Origin: JBEIJQ01 sp040380145
GTDB lineage: Bacteria > Bacteroidota > Bacteroidia > Chitinophagales > Saprospiraceae
Direction: 5' to 3'
Assembly (NCBI GenBank): GCA_040380145.1
Contig: JBEIJQ010000004.1
Coordinates: forward strand, 1-46,501
Length of the DNA: 46,501 bases
Shown here in pieces: positions 8,058 through 16,405 of this stretch (position 1 is the first letter of the stretch; each line of letters begins with the position of its first letter). Under the pieces are notes generated by a model. It did not search any database. It was not told the DNA's origin and saw only the letters and a list, made by a program, of their open reading frames with translations. The position numbers and the translations under genes were made by a program.

Positions 8058-8918
8058 ATGCCCGTTTTTCGCACCTTGACCATTGCCGATACGACCGTTG
8101 TGCCCGCCCACGGCCGTCCTTTGCTGCTCGATCTTTGCCGTCCCGAACGACCGGCCGCCGATACGCCGCTGGTGCTGTTCGCGCACGGTTTCCGAGGGTT
8201 CAAGGACTGGGGCTGGTGGCATTTGGCGGCCCGCAAGTTTGCCGAGGCGGGCATCGCTTTTGCGAAGTTCAACCTGTCGCACAACGGCACCACGCCCGAG
8301 AGTCCGTCGGAAACGACCGACATGGAGGCTTTTGCCGCCAACAATTACACCTTGGAGCTGCAGGATTGGGCCGCGGTGACGGACTGGGCCTTTGAACAGG
8401 ATTGCTGGGACGGGCGCAACTTGGTGGCCATCGGGCACAGCCGCAGCGGCGGGTTGGCCCTGCTGCACGCCTGCGAGGAGCCGCGCATCGCGCAGGTGGT
8501 CACTTGGGCATCGGTTTCGGACATGGGTTTCCTTTTTCACGGGCCGCTGCTGGCCGATCTGCGGGAAAAAGGCCTTGCCCACGTCGTCAACGCGCGAACC
8601 GGGCAGCAAATGCCCCTGCGCCGGCAGTTTTTGGACGACTACGAGCACAATCGGGCGCGTTTCGACCTTTCGGCACGGGTGCCGGGGTTGGCCGTTCCGA
8701 TCTGTCTGGTGCACGGCACCGCCGATCCGGCCGTGCCCTACCGGGCCGTGGAAGAATTGAAGGACTTTGTGCGTTCGGAGTCCGAGGTGGTGACGGTGGA
8801 AGAGGCCGACCATGTTTTCGGCGGCGCGCATCCTTGGCCGGGCCAAGAATTGCCGGTCTCGGCCGAGCGGGCCGTGGATGCGAGCATCCGTTTCGTGACG
8901 GGCCATTTGCGCCGATAA
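8058..8918 (+). CDS. Alpha/beta hydrolase, dienelactone-hydrolase/acyl-peptidase-like
   Basis: A 286-residue cytoplasmic serine hydrolase; no signal peptide. The oxyanion region is LFAHGFRGFKDW (40-51), the nucleophile is Ser128 in GHSRSG, the acid is the Asp of VHGTADPAVP, and the base is the His of EADHVFGG. The cap region carries WASVSDMGF. The substrate is not readable; relatives hydrolyse small esters or acyl groups. The PAP2-related gene follows in the same direction but has its own promoter element. Confidence 0.85.
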   Translation: MPVFRTLTIADTTVVPAHGRPLLLDLCRPERPAADTPLVLFAHGFRGFKDWGWWHLAARKFAEAGIAFAKFNLSHNGTTPESPSETTDMEAFAANNYTLELQDWAAVTDWAFEQDCWDGRNLVAIGHSRSGGLALLHACEEPRIAQVVTWASVSDMGFLFHGPLLADLREKGLAHVVNARTGQQMPLRRQFLDDYEHNRARFDLSARVPGLAVPICLVHGTADPAVPYRAVEELKDFVRSESEVVTVEEADHVFGGAHPWPGQELPVSAERAVDASIRFVTGHLRR

Positions 8919-8943
8919 AATCGCGGAACTCTGCCGCAAAGCG

Positions 8944-8951
8944 TATCTTTG
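8944..8951 (+). promoter_or_regulatory. -7 promoter element TATCTTTG before the PAP2-related gene
   Basis: TATCTTTG is an exact match to the best form of the Bacteroidota -7 element, 25 nt after the hydrolase stop. It overlaps the first possible TTG start of the downstream frame at 8949, so that codon cannot be the true start. Confidence 0.55.
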
Positions 8952-8987
8952 GCGCGACAGTTTTTTTACCCTGCATTTTACCCGATT

Positions 8988-9620
8988 TTGATCCGCTTCT
9001 GCGCCCATTTGTTGTCTTGGATATTCCATCCGCTGGCCGTGTTGGTGTATGCCTACCTACTGATGATGTACACCAATCCGTTCGCGTTCGGAGGGCACGA
9101 CTTCAGCGCAGCCTTGGGATCCAACGTGCTGCCTTTTGTGCGGGTATGCCAGATGACCTTTTTGTTTCCCGGTTTTGCGGTGCTGATGATGCGGTTTTTG
9201 GGAATGGTGGATTCCATCGAGCTGAAAAGCAGGGAGGAACGCTATGGGCCGTACATCGCCGCCGGGATCTGCTACCTGTGGTTTTTCATCAACCTCAACT
9301 GGGGCATCGAGGGTTATCCGCCCCTGTACACAAGATTTGTCTTGGGGGGCACGATCGCGCTCTTTTTGGCTTTTTTCCTCAACATTTTCGACAAAGTGAG
9401 CGCCCACGCCGTGGGAATGGGCGGACTGGCCTGCATGGCCTTTTTTCTGATCCCCCACAACTATGTCGTTTCGCCGTTTTGGCTGGCCGGCGTTTTTTTG
9501 GTGGCCGGCGCCGTGGGCACCGCCCGTCTGATATTGGAGGCCCATACGCTCGATCAAGTGTTTTGGGGCTATGTGATCGGCGTATGCGGACAAACTCTTG
9601 CGAATGTGGTTTTGGGATGA
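8988..9620 (+). CDS. PAP2-related integral membrane protein
   Basis: About 210 residues, with around five or six hydrophobic segments spread over the whole length. It resembles the Bacteroidota branch of the PAP2 phosphatase superfamily. KSREERYGPY resembles motif 1 (KxxxxxxRP), SAHAVGMGG sits where PSGH is expected, and ARLILEAHTLDQ resembles the SRxxxxxHxxxD motif. Several catalytic positions deviate, so activity is uncertain; classical members dephosphorylate lipid phosphates. There is no ATG near the N-terminus. The frame opens at a TTG (8949), but that codon lies inside a promoter element, so I place the start at the next TTG (8988). An ATT at 8985 is also possible. Confidence 0.72.
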   Translation: MIRFCAHLLSWIFHPLAVLVYAYLLMMYTNPFAFGGHDFSAALGSNVLPFVRVCQMTFLFPGFAVLMMRFLGMVDSIELKSREERYGPYIAAGICYLWFFINLNWGIEGYPPLYTRFVLGGTIALFLAFFLNIFDKVSAHAVGMGGLACMAFFLIPHNYVVSPFWLAGVFLVAGAVGTARLILEAHTLDQVFWGYVIGVCGQTLANVVLG

Positions 9621-9724
9621 ACGGCATGTTTTTTGTGGCCGCGGGCGGCAAACAAAAACGCCTTTTGTCCGTTGAAAAAACATATCCACGCCTTTCGAAA
9701 AACGCTTTCAAAACTCCGGTCTCC

Positions 9725-10234
9725 ATGAACGTCCTTTCATTTGGCCCGAAGCTGTTTTGCATCGTCCTGTTGGGCATCGCACCATCGCTCCAACCACTTT
9801 GGGGGCAATCTGCCAAACCGTCCGTCCGCGTACAGGTGAGCCGCGACAGCATCGGCCTCGACGGCACTGTCCGGATGCAGGTCGAGGTATTGAACGCCCG
9901 TCCGCGGGATTTCCAACTGCCCGAACTGCCCGGGCTTTCCGTGCAGGCCGGGCCCAATGTGGCCGCGCAGACCACCATCGTCAATGGTCGGACCAGTTCT
10001 TCCACTTCTTACACCTATCTGTTGAAGCCCACGGAGCTGGGGACCCACCGCATTCCGCCCCTCGTGGTGCGGACGGATCAGGGCGAGCTGGTTTCGGAGT
10101 CGTTGGCAGTGGCTGTCGTGCCCGACGAACTGGTGCCTTTCGAGCCCAAGCGGCCGGCTCCGCAACGCAGGGGATGGCCTTTTTACAACGAGCCGCCGAA
10201 AAAGAAATACGGAGGGCGCTCGCACCGGCTTTGA
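9725..10234 (+). CDS. Short BatD-like exported protein
   Basis: A 169-residue protein with a signal peptide (about 1-28, ending LWGQ) followed by one beta-rich domain. The segments VQVSRDSIGLDGTVRMQVEV, LPELPGLSV and TSYTYLLKPTELGTHRIPPL match the N-terminal domain of BatD oxygen/stress-tolerance proteins. Full BatD proteins have several such domains and a C-terminal membrane anchor. Here the protein ends after one domain with a Pro/Lys/Arg-rich tail and no anchor, and batA/B/C genes are absent. An alternative upstream ATG at 9617 would add about 36 residues before the signal sequence. It is convergent with ytxJ. A truncated paralogue or a free-standing single-domain form are both possible. 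Confidence 0.7.
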   Translation: MNVLSFGPKLFCIVLLGIAPSLQPLWGQSAKPSVRVQVSRDSIGLDGTVRMQVEVLNARPRDFQLPELPGLSVQAGPNVAAQTTIVNGRTSSSTSYTYLLKPTELGTHRIPPLVVRTDQGELVSESLAVAVVPDELVPFEPKRPAPQRRGWPFYNEPPKKKYGGRSHRL

Positions 10235-10252
10235 TGCCCGGAAACGCTTTTT

Positions 10253-10600
10253 TCAAGAAAGCCCGCGCAGGAACGCCTCTACCCGGTCCGTGCGGATTTC
10301 GCTGTGAGACGCTTCGTAGATGCACTCGCCATCGCGCACCAGCAGCAATTGGGGCGATTCGTGCGGCTCCTGCAGCGCTTCGGAGATGCGGTTGGATACT
10401 GGCCGATGCGCCAAAAGATCCACGAAATACCACTCCGCCACCAAAGGACTGTTTGGGTCCCAGTCTTGCTCCCAAAATCGCAGCGCCATTTGGCTGATGC
10501 TGCAGCGCGTGGAATGCTTGAAAAAGCCGATCGTCCGTTGGGAAGATCCGGCGATGGCCCGGTCAACTTGTTCGGGATCGGTCAAAGGGGTCCATTGCAT
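10253..10600 (-). CDS. ytxJ: Bacillithiol-system redox-active protein YtxJ (DUF2847, monothiol thioredoxin-like)
   Basis: A 115-residue thioredoxin-fold protein. Its motif FKHSTRCSIS with a single Cys33 is diagnostic for the YtxJ family, which is thought to act as a bacilliredoxin-like thiol reductant in organisms with bacillithiol. The remaining fold elements are visible: WYFVDLLAHRPVSNRISE, then SPQLLLVRDGE and a C-terminal helix. The start is placed at MQWTPLTDPE. The frame extends upstream to 10654, but the extra residues (RRPLRRHFFLPP) look non-coding. It lies 57 nt after the hypothetical gene 10658-11227 on the same strand, and is likely co-transcribed with it. Confidence 0.88.
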   Translation of the reverse strand: MQWTPLTDPEQVDRAIAGSSQRTIGFFKHSTRCSISQMALRFWEQDWDPNSPLVAEWYFVDLLAHRPVSNRISEALQEPHESPQLLLVRDGECIYEASHSEIRTDRVEAFLRGLS

Positions 10601-10657
10601 GGTGTGGGCATATGGGGGGAGAAAAAAATGCCGTCGCAAGGGGCGACGGACCAAAAG

Positions 10658-11227
10658 TCATAGCAGCAGGCGGCGGATCAATTCGCCGAAACGGCTTTCA
10701 CAAGAGCAGTCCGGCTCGCGACAGGCGGTGGCGCTGAATTTCACGGAATGGACTTTCCCGTTCTGTTCGGCCAAACAAAGCAAAATGTCGCCGAAACGGT
10801 TTTCTTGGTTGTCGCCGTTGGCGCGGAGCAGACTGCGGTGGAAAAAATCGCCCCCGGAGCCATGGCAGGCATCGCGTCCACTCTCGCTGCGTGCTTCGGT
10901 GTAGCCGAGCTGGGTGGACTGTTCGCGCAAAAAAGCGAACATGAACAGGAAGTCCTCTGGCGACCAGCGATCGGGATCGAAGCGCCAAGTGAACCCCTTG
11001 GTCGTTTTGCAGCACAGAAAATGGACGGCCCCGTCCACCGATCCGCTCCCATGGGCATATTGGCGGTATTGGGCCAACAGCCACAGGCGGAGGCCCTGTT
11101 GCCAAACGGTGCGTTTCCAAGTTTCGTATGCCTCCATTTCTGCCCCTTGACCGGGCAAAGGCGGCATCTTGGACGCGGTGGCCCCGTTGGAGGCAAACCA
11201 TTTTTTCAGCAATTCGATGATTTCCAT
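10658..11227 (-). CDS. Hypothetical protein upstream of ytxJ
   Basis: A 189-residue soluble protein that I do not recognise. It has no signal peptide or membrane segment. It is rich in Trp, Phe and Cys: an LCCKTTKGF segment near residue 71, DACHGSGGDFFHRSLL near 120, and a C-terminal CREPDCSCE cluster that could bind metal or be redox-active. The middle (RFDPDRWSPEDFLFMFAFLREQ) looks like a helical segment. This frame is preferred over two overlapping minus-strand frames because it starts with ATG, keeps a balanced composition and ends just before ytxJ. A thiol-related role by association with YtxJ is only a guess. Confidence 0.6.
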   Translation of the reverse strand: MEIIELLKKWFASNGATASKMPPLPGQGAEMEAYETWKRTVWQQGLRLWLLAQYRQYAHGSGSVDGAVHFLCCKTTKGFTWRFDPDRWSPEDFLFMFAFLREQSTQLGYTEARSESGRDACHGSGGDFFHRSLLRANGDNQENRFGDILLCLAEQNGKVHSVKFSATACREPDCSCESRFGELIRRLLL

Positions 11228-11489
11228 AGAGACCGGAACGGGACAATCTTGCAGGGAATAGCTTGTGGTTTCGGCACGAAAAAAGGTTCGGTCAATTTTT
11301 TTATTTATTTAAAAAAATTTTTCCGAAAAAAGAAAAAGGGGTGCAAAGTCAGACTATGTCAAAGGCACAGACGACAAACATCCTTGACAGGAAAAAGTTG
11401 GACGGTGCGGGTAAGGTGCGGCCGGGAAGGTGTTTGGCCACGCCGACTCAGAAATTAAACACCTGTTGCCAAAAAAGGTTTGCGCCCGA

Positions 11490-12881
11490 TCAGACGCGCT
11501 TGGCGAGATACCAAAACCGGGCGGTCAGCCCCACCGCCACGATGGCCAACGAGAAGATGAAGGCCGTCCAAGCGCCATAGACGCCCCAGCCGAGGGGCAG
11601 GGCCAACCAATAACTGAGCGGCAGACTGACGATCCAGTAGGCCACGAAGGTGAGCCCGGTCGCAAAACGGACATCCTGCAGCCCGCGGAGCAGACCACTG
11701 GCCGTACCTTGGATCCCGTCCAATATCTCGAAAAGAGCCACGATCAGCATCAGTCCCGACACCAAGCGCAGCACTTCCGGTTCTTCGATGCCGTACAAGT
11801 ATCCGATCCGGTGGCGGAAAACCAATATCAGGACCGTGGCGGTCCCCATGAACGCCACGCTCAGGCCCAGGCCCGACAGGCCCGCGCGGAGCAGATTGCC
11901 GCGGTCGCCCATCCCTTTGAATGTGCCCACGCGCACACTGGCACCCGTGGACAGGCCCATGACGACCATAAAGGTGAACGACACCACGCCAAGGGCGATC
12001 TGGTGGGCGGCCCGGGCAACGGAGGCATCCTGTTGCCAGCCGATGATGATGGCCACACCCGCAAAAGCGGCGACCTCGAAAAAAAACTGGAAGCCCATGG
12101 GCAGTCCCAGCGACAAGATCTTTCGAATGGCCGCGAAGTCCGGGCGCCAACGGTAGAACTGTTTTTCGGCGGCCGACACCGCTGCGGCCGATTCGCCGCC
12201 ATATCCGTTGAAGGCCCGGGTGCCGTGCACATAGCCCATGAACGCGAGCATCCCCAGCAGGCGGCTCAGAAAGGTGGCCCAGCCGGCCCCTTCCAGTTCC
12301 ATCCGCGGGAAACCCCAGCGGCCTTCGATGAACAACCAGTTGAGCACCACATTGAGCACCACCATACCCATGGTGATGGTCATGCCGGGCACGGTTCTAG
12401 ACAGTCCGTCGGCGTATTGCTTGTACACGATGAACACGACCATGAAGGGCGTGGAGAGGGCGATGATGCGCAGGAACGGTGCGGCGAGGGCCACATCGGC
12501 GGGCGGCTGCCCCATCAGCGGGAGCAGATCGGCCGAAAAATAGCCCAGTGCGGTGGTGATCGCCGCCACGGCCAATCCGGCCCACAGGCCCTGCCGCAGG
12601 AAAAGTCCCGCCCGGTGCGGTTCGCCCGATCCCACAGATTCGGACACCAGCGAGGATACCGCGTAGGTGATGCCGAAGCACACCACGGTGAGGATGTAGA
12701 AAATACTGTTGGCCAGATTGGCCGCCGAAAGGTACACATGGCCGAGTTGGCCGATCATCAGCGCATCGGTCTGCCCGAGCAGCGTCATCCCGATCTGTCC
12801 GGCCACGACGGGCAGCGACAGGACGAGGATATCGCGCGTGTGTTGGCGATAGGACAGCAATGTCGGGGCTTCGGGGCTCAT
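11490..12881 (-). CDS. MATE family efflux transporter
   Basis: A 463-residue inner-membrane protein with about 12 hydrophobic segments. It matches the NorM/DinF branch of multidrug and toxic compound extrusion transporters. Typical family segments are visible: LSLPVVAGQIGMTLLGQTD at the start of helix 1, then AVSSLVSESVGSGE, and LGLPMGFQFFFEVAAFAG at the start of the second bundle. Such proteins export organic cations or metabolites using sodium or proton gradients. It follows prfA by 15 nt and is likely the last gene of ychF-prfA-MATE. The substrate is not predictable. Confidence 0.93.
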   Translation of the reverse strand: MSPEAPTLLSYRQHTRDILVLSLPVVAGQIGMTLLGQTDALMIGQLGHVYLSAANLANSIFYILTVVCFGITYAVSSLVSESVGSGEPHRAGLFLRQGLWAGLAVAAITTALGYFSADLLPLMGQPPADVALAAPFLRIIALSTPFMVVFIVYKQYADGLSRTVPGMTITMGMVVLNVVLNWLFIEGRWGFPRMELEGAGWATFLSRLLGMLAFMGYVHGTRAFNGYGGESAAAVSAAEKQFYRWRPDFAAIRKILSLGLPMGFQFFFEVAAFAGVAIIIGWQQDASVARAAHQIALGVVSFTFMVVMGLSTGASVRVGTFKGMGDRGNLLRAGLSGLGLSVAFMGTATVLILVFRHRIGYLYGIEEPEVLRLVSGLMLIVALFEILDGIQGTASGLLRGLQDVRFATGLTFVAYWIVSLPLSYWLALPLGWGVYGAWTAFIFSLAIVAVGLTARFWYLAKRV

Positions 12882-12896
12882 CGGGGCTTGGGACCG

Positions 12897-13973
12897 TCAG
12901 ACCAATTCGTCGGCGGCTTTGAGCTTTTCGGTGTTTTCGGCCATTTGGAGCGCGTCTATGAAGGCTTGGATGTCGCCGTCCATGAACGCGGTCAAATTGT
13001 AGGAAGTCATTTCGATCCGGTGGTCGGTGACCCGGTTCTGGGGGTAGTTGTAGGTGCGGATCTTGGCGGAGCGGTCGCCGGTGGACACGAGTGTGCGGCG
13101 GCGTTCGGAGATGGAACGGTCGTGTTCTTCCTTGCGCATTTCGAAGATCTTGGCAAAAAGGCGTTGTTCGGCGATCTCGCGGTTTTTGATCTGGGAACGG
13201 GCCTCTTGGCTTTCGGCCACTGTACCGGTGGGCAGGTGGGTGATCCGGACAGCGGATTCGGTGCGGTTGACGTGCTGACCGCCCGCGCCGCTGGCGCGGA
13301 AAACATCGATGCGCAGATCGGATCGGTTGATCTGTACATCTTCGAGTTCGAGGATGGGCATCACGGCCACGGTGGCGGCAGAGGTGTGCACGCGTCCTTG
13401 GGATTCCGTTTTGGGCACCCGTTGCACGCGGTGCACGCCGGACTCGTATTTCAAGGTTCCGTATACATTGTCGCCATACACTTCCACGATGACGCGGTTG
13501 TAACCGCCGGCGGTTCCGGGCGAACTTTCCTGCGGTTCCATGCGCCAGCCCCGGCCAGCTATGTACCGTTCGTACATCCGCATCAGGTCGCCGGCGAAGA
13601 TGCTGGCCTCGTCGCCGCCCGTTCCGGAGCGGATCTCGAGGACGGCGTTCTTTTCGTCCTCCGGATCCTTGGGGATCAGCAGCAAGCGTATTTCCTCTTC
13701 CAGCCGCGCCTTTTCGGGTTCGGCGGCGGCGAGTTCCTCTTTGGCCATGTCGAGGAGTTCGGGATCGCGTTCCGAGGCGAGGATTTCGCGACTTCCCCGA
13801 ATGTCCGAGATCACTTTCGCGTAGGCATCGTATGCCTTGACGATCGGTTCCAGTCCCCGGTATTCCTTGCTGATCTTGGTGAACCTTTCCATATCGGAAG
13901 TCACTTCCGGATCGGAGAGCAGTTGTTCCAAGTGTTCGTACCGTTCTTTGACGGAGGCGAGTTTGTCGAGCAT
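12897..13973 (-). CDS. prfA: Peptide chain release factor 1
   Basis: A 358-residue class I release factor that ends translation at UAA and UAG. The GGQ catalytic motif is at 231-233 (GAGGQHVNRTES). The stop-recognition tripeptide is PKT (187-189) in QRVPKTESQGRVHTSA. This PxT form identifies RF1; RF2 carries SPF. There is no programmed frameshift, as expected. The N-terminal helical domain and the C-terminal region KIRTYNYPQNRVTDHRI are intact. It sits 36 nt after ychF and 15 nt before the MATE gene. Confidence 0.97.
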   Translation of the reverse strand: MLDKLASVKERYEHLEQLLSDPEVTSDMERFTKISKEYRGLEPIVKAYDAYAKVISDIRGSREILASERDPELLDMAKEELAAAEPEKARLEEEIRLLLIPKDPEDEKNAVLEIRSGTGGDEASIFAGDLMRMYERYIAGRGWRMEPQESSPGTAGGYNRVIVEVYGDNVYGTLKYESGVHRVQRVPKTESQGRVHTSAATVAVMPILELEDVQINRSDLRIDVFRASGAGGQHVNRTESAVRITHLPTGTVAESQEARSQIKNREIAEQRLFAKIFEMRKEEHDRSISERRRTLVSTGDRSAKIRTYNYPQNRVTDHRIEMTSYNLTAFMDGDIQAFIDALQMAENTEKLKAADELV

Positions 13974-14009
13974 GGCGTTTTTGAGGGGGAGTGGTTCTCG
14001 GCGGCGGGA

Positions 14010-15107
14010 TCAGACGTTGAACCGGAAGTGCATGATGTCGCCGTCTTTGACGACATATTCTTTGCCCTCGACGCCCATTTTTCCGGCTTCCTTGACCGCC
14101 TGTTCAGATTTGTAGTGGAGGTAGTTGTCGTATCCGATTACTTCGGCCCGGATGAACCCACGTTCGAAATCGGTGTGGATCACGCCGGCGGCCTGGGGTG
14201 CCAGCGTGCCTTTTTGAATGGTCCATGCGCGGACTTCCTGTACGCCGGCCGTGAAGTAAGTGATCAGGTTGAGCAGGCTGTAGCAGGCGCGGATGACCTT
14301 GTTGACGCCGGGCTCGTCGAGGCCCATGTCGCGGATGAACTCCATGCGTTCCTCGTAGGTGGCCAACTCGGCGATATCGGCCTCGATGGCCGCGCTGATC
14401 AGTACCACTGCGGCGTTTTCGTCGGCCACGGCCGTCCGGAGCCGTTCGGTGTGGGCGTTGCCGGTGAGCACGGCCCCTTCCTCCACGTTGCACACATAGA
14501 TGACGGGCTTGGTGGTGAGCAACTGCAGTTCTTTGACCAGCGGCACGAATTCCTCGGAGGTGGGATAGGAGCGGGCGGAAAGACCTCGTTCCACATGTGC
14601 CTTCATTCCGCGGATGAACTCCACTTGGCGCACCGCGTCTTTTTCGCCCGCTTTGGCCTTGCGCTCGTAGCGGTCGAGCCTTTTTTCGAGGCTGTCGAGG
14701 TCTTTGAGCTGCAGTTCGGTGTCGATGATTTCTTTGTCGCGCACGGGATCGACGCTGCCGTCCACGTGGATCACGTTGGGGTCGTCGAAGCAGCGCACCA
14801 CGTGCACGATGGCGTCCACTTCCCGAATGTTGGCCAAGAACTGGTTGCCTAGGCCTTCGCCTTTGGAAGCGCCTTTCACGAGCCCGGCGATGTCCACGAT
14901 CTCGATGGTGGTGGGGATCACCCGTTGTGGATTGACAAGGTCCGATAGCCGGTTGAGCCGTTCATCGGGCACGGTGATGGTGCCGAGGTTGGGCTCGATG
15001 GTGCAGAACGGAAAGTTGGCGGATTGTGCCTTGGCCGAGGACAGGGCATTGAAAAGGGTGGACTTGCCCACATTGGGCAGACCGACGATACCGCATTTGA
15101 GACCCAT
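14010..15107 (-). CDS. ychF: Ribosome-binding ATPase YchF (Obg family)
   Basis: A 365-residue P-loop protein of the Obg/OLA1 group, which prefers ATP over GTP and associates with ribosomes. The G1 motif GLPNVGKS lies at 8-15, the switch I region NFPFCTIEPN follows, and G3 is DIAGLVKGASKGEG. The G4 position reads CNVEE in place of NKxD, the change linked to ATP specificity. The coiled-coil insertion (around 130-200) and the C-terminal TGS domain (FTAGVQEVRAWTI to the end) are present. It heads the ychF-prfA-MATE unit. Confidence 0.97.
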   Translation of the reverse strand: MGLKCGIVGLPNVGKSTLFNALSSAKAQSANFPFCTIEPNLGTITVPDERLNRLSDLVNPQRVIPTTIEIVDIAGLVKGASKGEGLGNQFLANIREVDAIVHVVRCFDDPNVIHVDGSVDPVRDKEIIDTELQLKDLDSLEKRLDRYERKAKAGEKDAVRQVEFIRGMKAHVERGLSARSYPTSEEFVPLVKELQLLTTKPVIYVCNVEEGAVLTGNAHTERLRTAVADENAAVVLISAAIEADIAELATYEERMEFIRDMGLDEPGVNKVIRACYSLLNLITYFTAGVQEVRAWTIQKGTLAPQAAGVIHTDFERGFIRAEVIGYDNYLHYKSEQAVKEAGKMGVEGKEYVVKDGDIMHFRFNV

Positions 15108-15149
15108 TGGAACTGGTGGGAAAAGGGTGGTGAAAAAAGCAGGAAAAAA

Positions 15150-15188
15150 AGAGTTTGCTCCGAAGCCCGTTCATCGATCGGGCGTTCG
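15150..15188 (-). terminator. Possible terminator after dnaJ
   Basis: On the minus strand a GC-rich stem pairs CGAA+CGCCCG (15188-15179 region) with CGGGC+TTCG (15169-15161), with one bulge and a loop of about 9 nt. A run of seven T (15150-15144 region) follows about 10 nt later. The gap to the T-run makes this a weak call. Confidence 0.35.
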
Positions 15189-15210
15189 GTCCGTCAAACC
15201 GGGCGCAAAA

Positions 15211-16365
15211 CTACTGCCCGCCGCCGAAAAGGTTGCGCATTCTCTCGAAAAAGCCTTTTTCGGGCTTGTTGGCTCCGGGCGAGAAGTTGGGCGACGAGCG
15301 CAGTTTTTCCAAGATCTGCTTTTCCTCCGGGGAGAGTTCTTTGGGTGTCCAAATGGTGGCGTACACCCGCAGGTCGCCGGTTCCGTAGCCTTGCAGCACG
15401 GGTAGGCCCTTTCCTTTGAGCACGAACTCCTTGCCCGATTGGGTGCCGGCAGGGATGGTCAGGCGCACGGGCACGCCGAGCGTGGGGATATCGGCCTTGT
15501 GGCCGAGCGCGGCATCGGCGATGTTGAGGTGCAGTTCGTACACGAGGTCGTTGCCGTCGCGGGAGAAATCCTTGTGGGGCTCTTCCTCGATCAGGACGAG
15601 CAGGTCGCCCGGTCGGCCGCCGTTCAGGCCGGCGTTGCCGCGTCCGCCCATTTGGAACTGCATTCCTTCGGCCACACCGGCGGGGATGTCCATCGAGATC
15701 ACCTCCTCGTCGTACACGCGTCCGTCGCCCCGGCAACTGCCGCATTTGGCGGTGATCGTTTGTCCGGCGCCTTCACAGGTGGGGCAGGGCGTGGTGGTCT
15801 GCATTTGTCCCAAAAAGGTGTTGGTCACTCGCCGGACATATCCGGAGCCTTTGCAGGTGGAGCAGGTCGAGACCGAATCTTTGTCGCGGGCGCCGCTGCC
15901 GTCACAGGTCTTGCAGGACACATATTTTTTGACCTTTATTTTTTTGGTCACGCCGTTGGCCACTTCCTCGAGCGTGAGGCGGGCCTTGATGCGCAGGTTG
16001 GTGCCGCGCTGGCCTTTTTCGCGCTGGCCGCGCTGTCCGCCCCCGAAAAAAGAACCGAAGGATGAGTCGCCGAATATGTCGGAGAAGCGGTCGAAAATAT
16101 CCGAAACGTCCACGTTCTGGTAGCCGCCTCCTGGGCCGCCGGCCACGCCTTGGTGGCCGAAGCGGTCGTAGCGCGCCCGTTTTTCGTCGTCGGAAAGCAC
16201 TTCGTAGGCCTCCGCGGCCTCTTTGAATTTCTCCTCGGCGGCCTTGTCGCCCGGGTTCCGGTCGGGGTGGAATTCCATGGCCAACTTGCGGTAGGCCTTT
16301 TTCAGGTCGTCCTTGCCGGCGTTTTTCTCCACGCCGAGAATTTCGTAGTAATCGCGCTTGGCCAT
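15211..16365 (-). CDS. dnaJ: Chaperone DnaJ (Hsp40)
   Basis: A 384-residue type I J-protein that stimulates DnaK ATPase and delivers unfolded clients. The J domain is at 1-70 with the HPD motif in EFHPDRNPGD, followed by a Gly/Phe-rich linker (GGPGGGYQN to SFFGGGQ). The zinc-binding region has four CxxCxGxG repeats: CKTCDGSG, CSTCKGSG, CPTCEGAG and CGSCRGDG. The C-terminal substrate-binding domains are complete. It lies 40 nt after grpE in the usual grpE-dnaJ order. dnaK is not in the window. Confidence 0.98.
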   Translation of the reverse strand: MAKRDYYEILGVEKNAGKDDLKKAYRKLAMEFHPDRNPGDKAAEEKFKEAAEAYEVLSDDEKRARYDRFGHQGVAGGPGGGYQNVDVSDIFDRFSDIFGDSSFGSFFGGGQRGQREKGQRGTNLRIKARLTLEEVANGVTKKIKVKKYVSCKTCDGSGARDKDSVSTCSTCKGSGYVRRVTNTFLGQMQTTTPCPTCEGAGQTITAKCGSCRGDGRVYDEEVISMDIPAGVAEGMQFQMGGRGNAGLNGGRPGDLLVLIEEEPHKDFSRDGNDLVYELHLNIADAALGHKADIPTLGVPVRLTIPAGTQSGKEFVLKGKGLPVLQGYGTGDLRVYATIWTPKELSPEEKQILEKLRSSPNFSPGANKPEKGFFERMRNLFGGGQ

Positions 16366-16405
16366 GTTCGGGTGCAGGGGCGAGGGGTGTTTGGGGAAAT
16401 GTGGT

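Noticed and set aside
8402..10234. A 610-codon plus-strand frame ending in the BatD-like protein
   Set aside because: The first part is an out-of-frame shadow of the hydrolase and PAP2-related genes. Only the part from 9725 has a signal peptide and family similarity.
11430..14852. A 1,140-codon open frame on the plus strand
   Set aside because: It runs antisense to the MATE, prfA and ychF genes, which are certain. It is His/Gly/Asp-rich, as expected from reading GC-rich coding DNA backwards.
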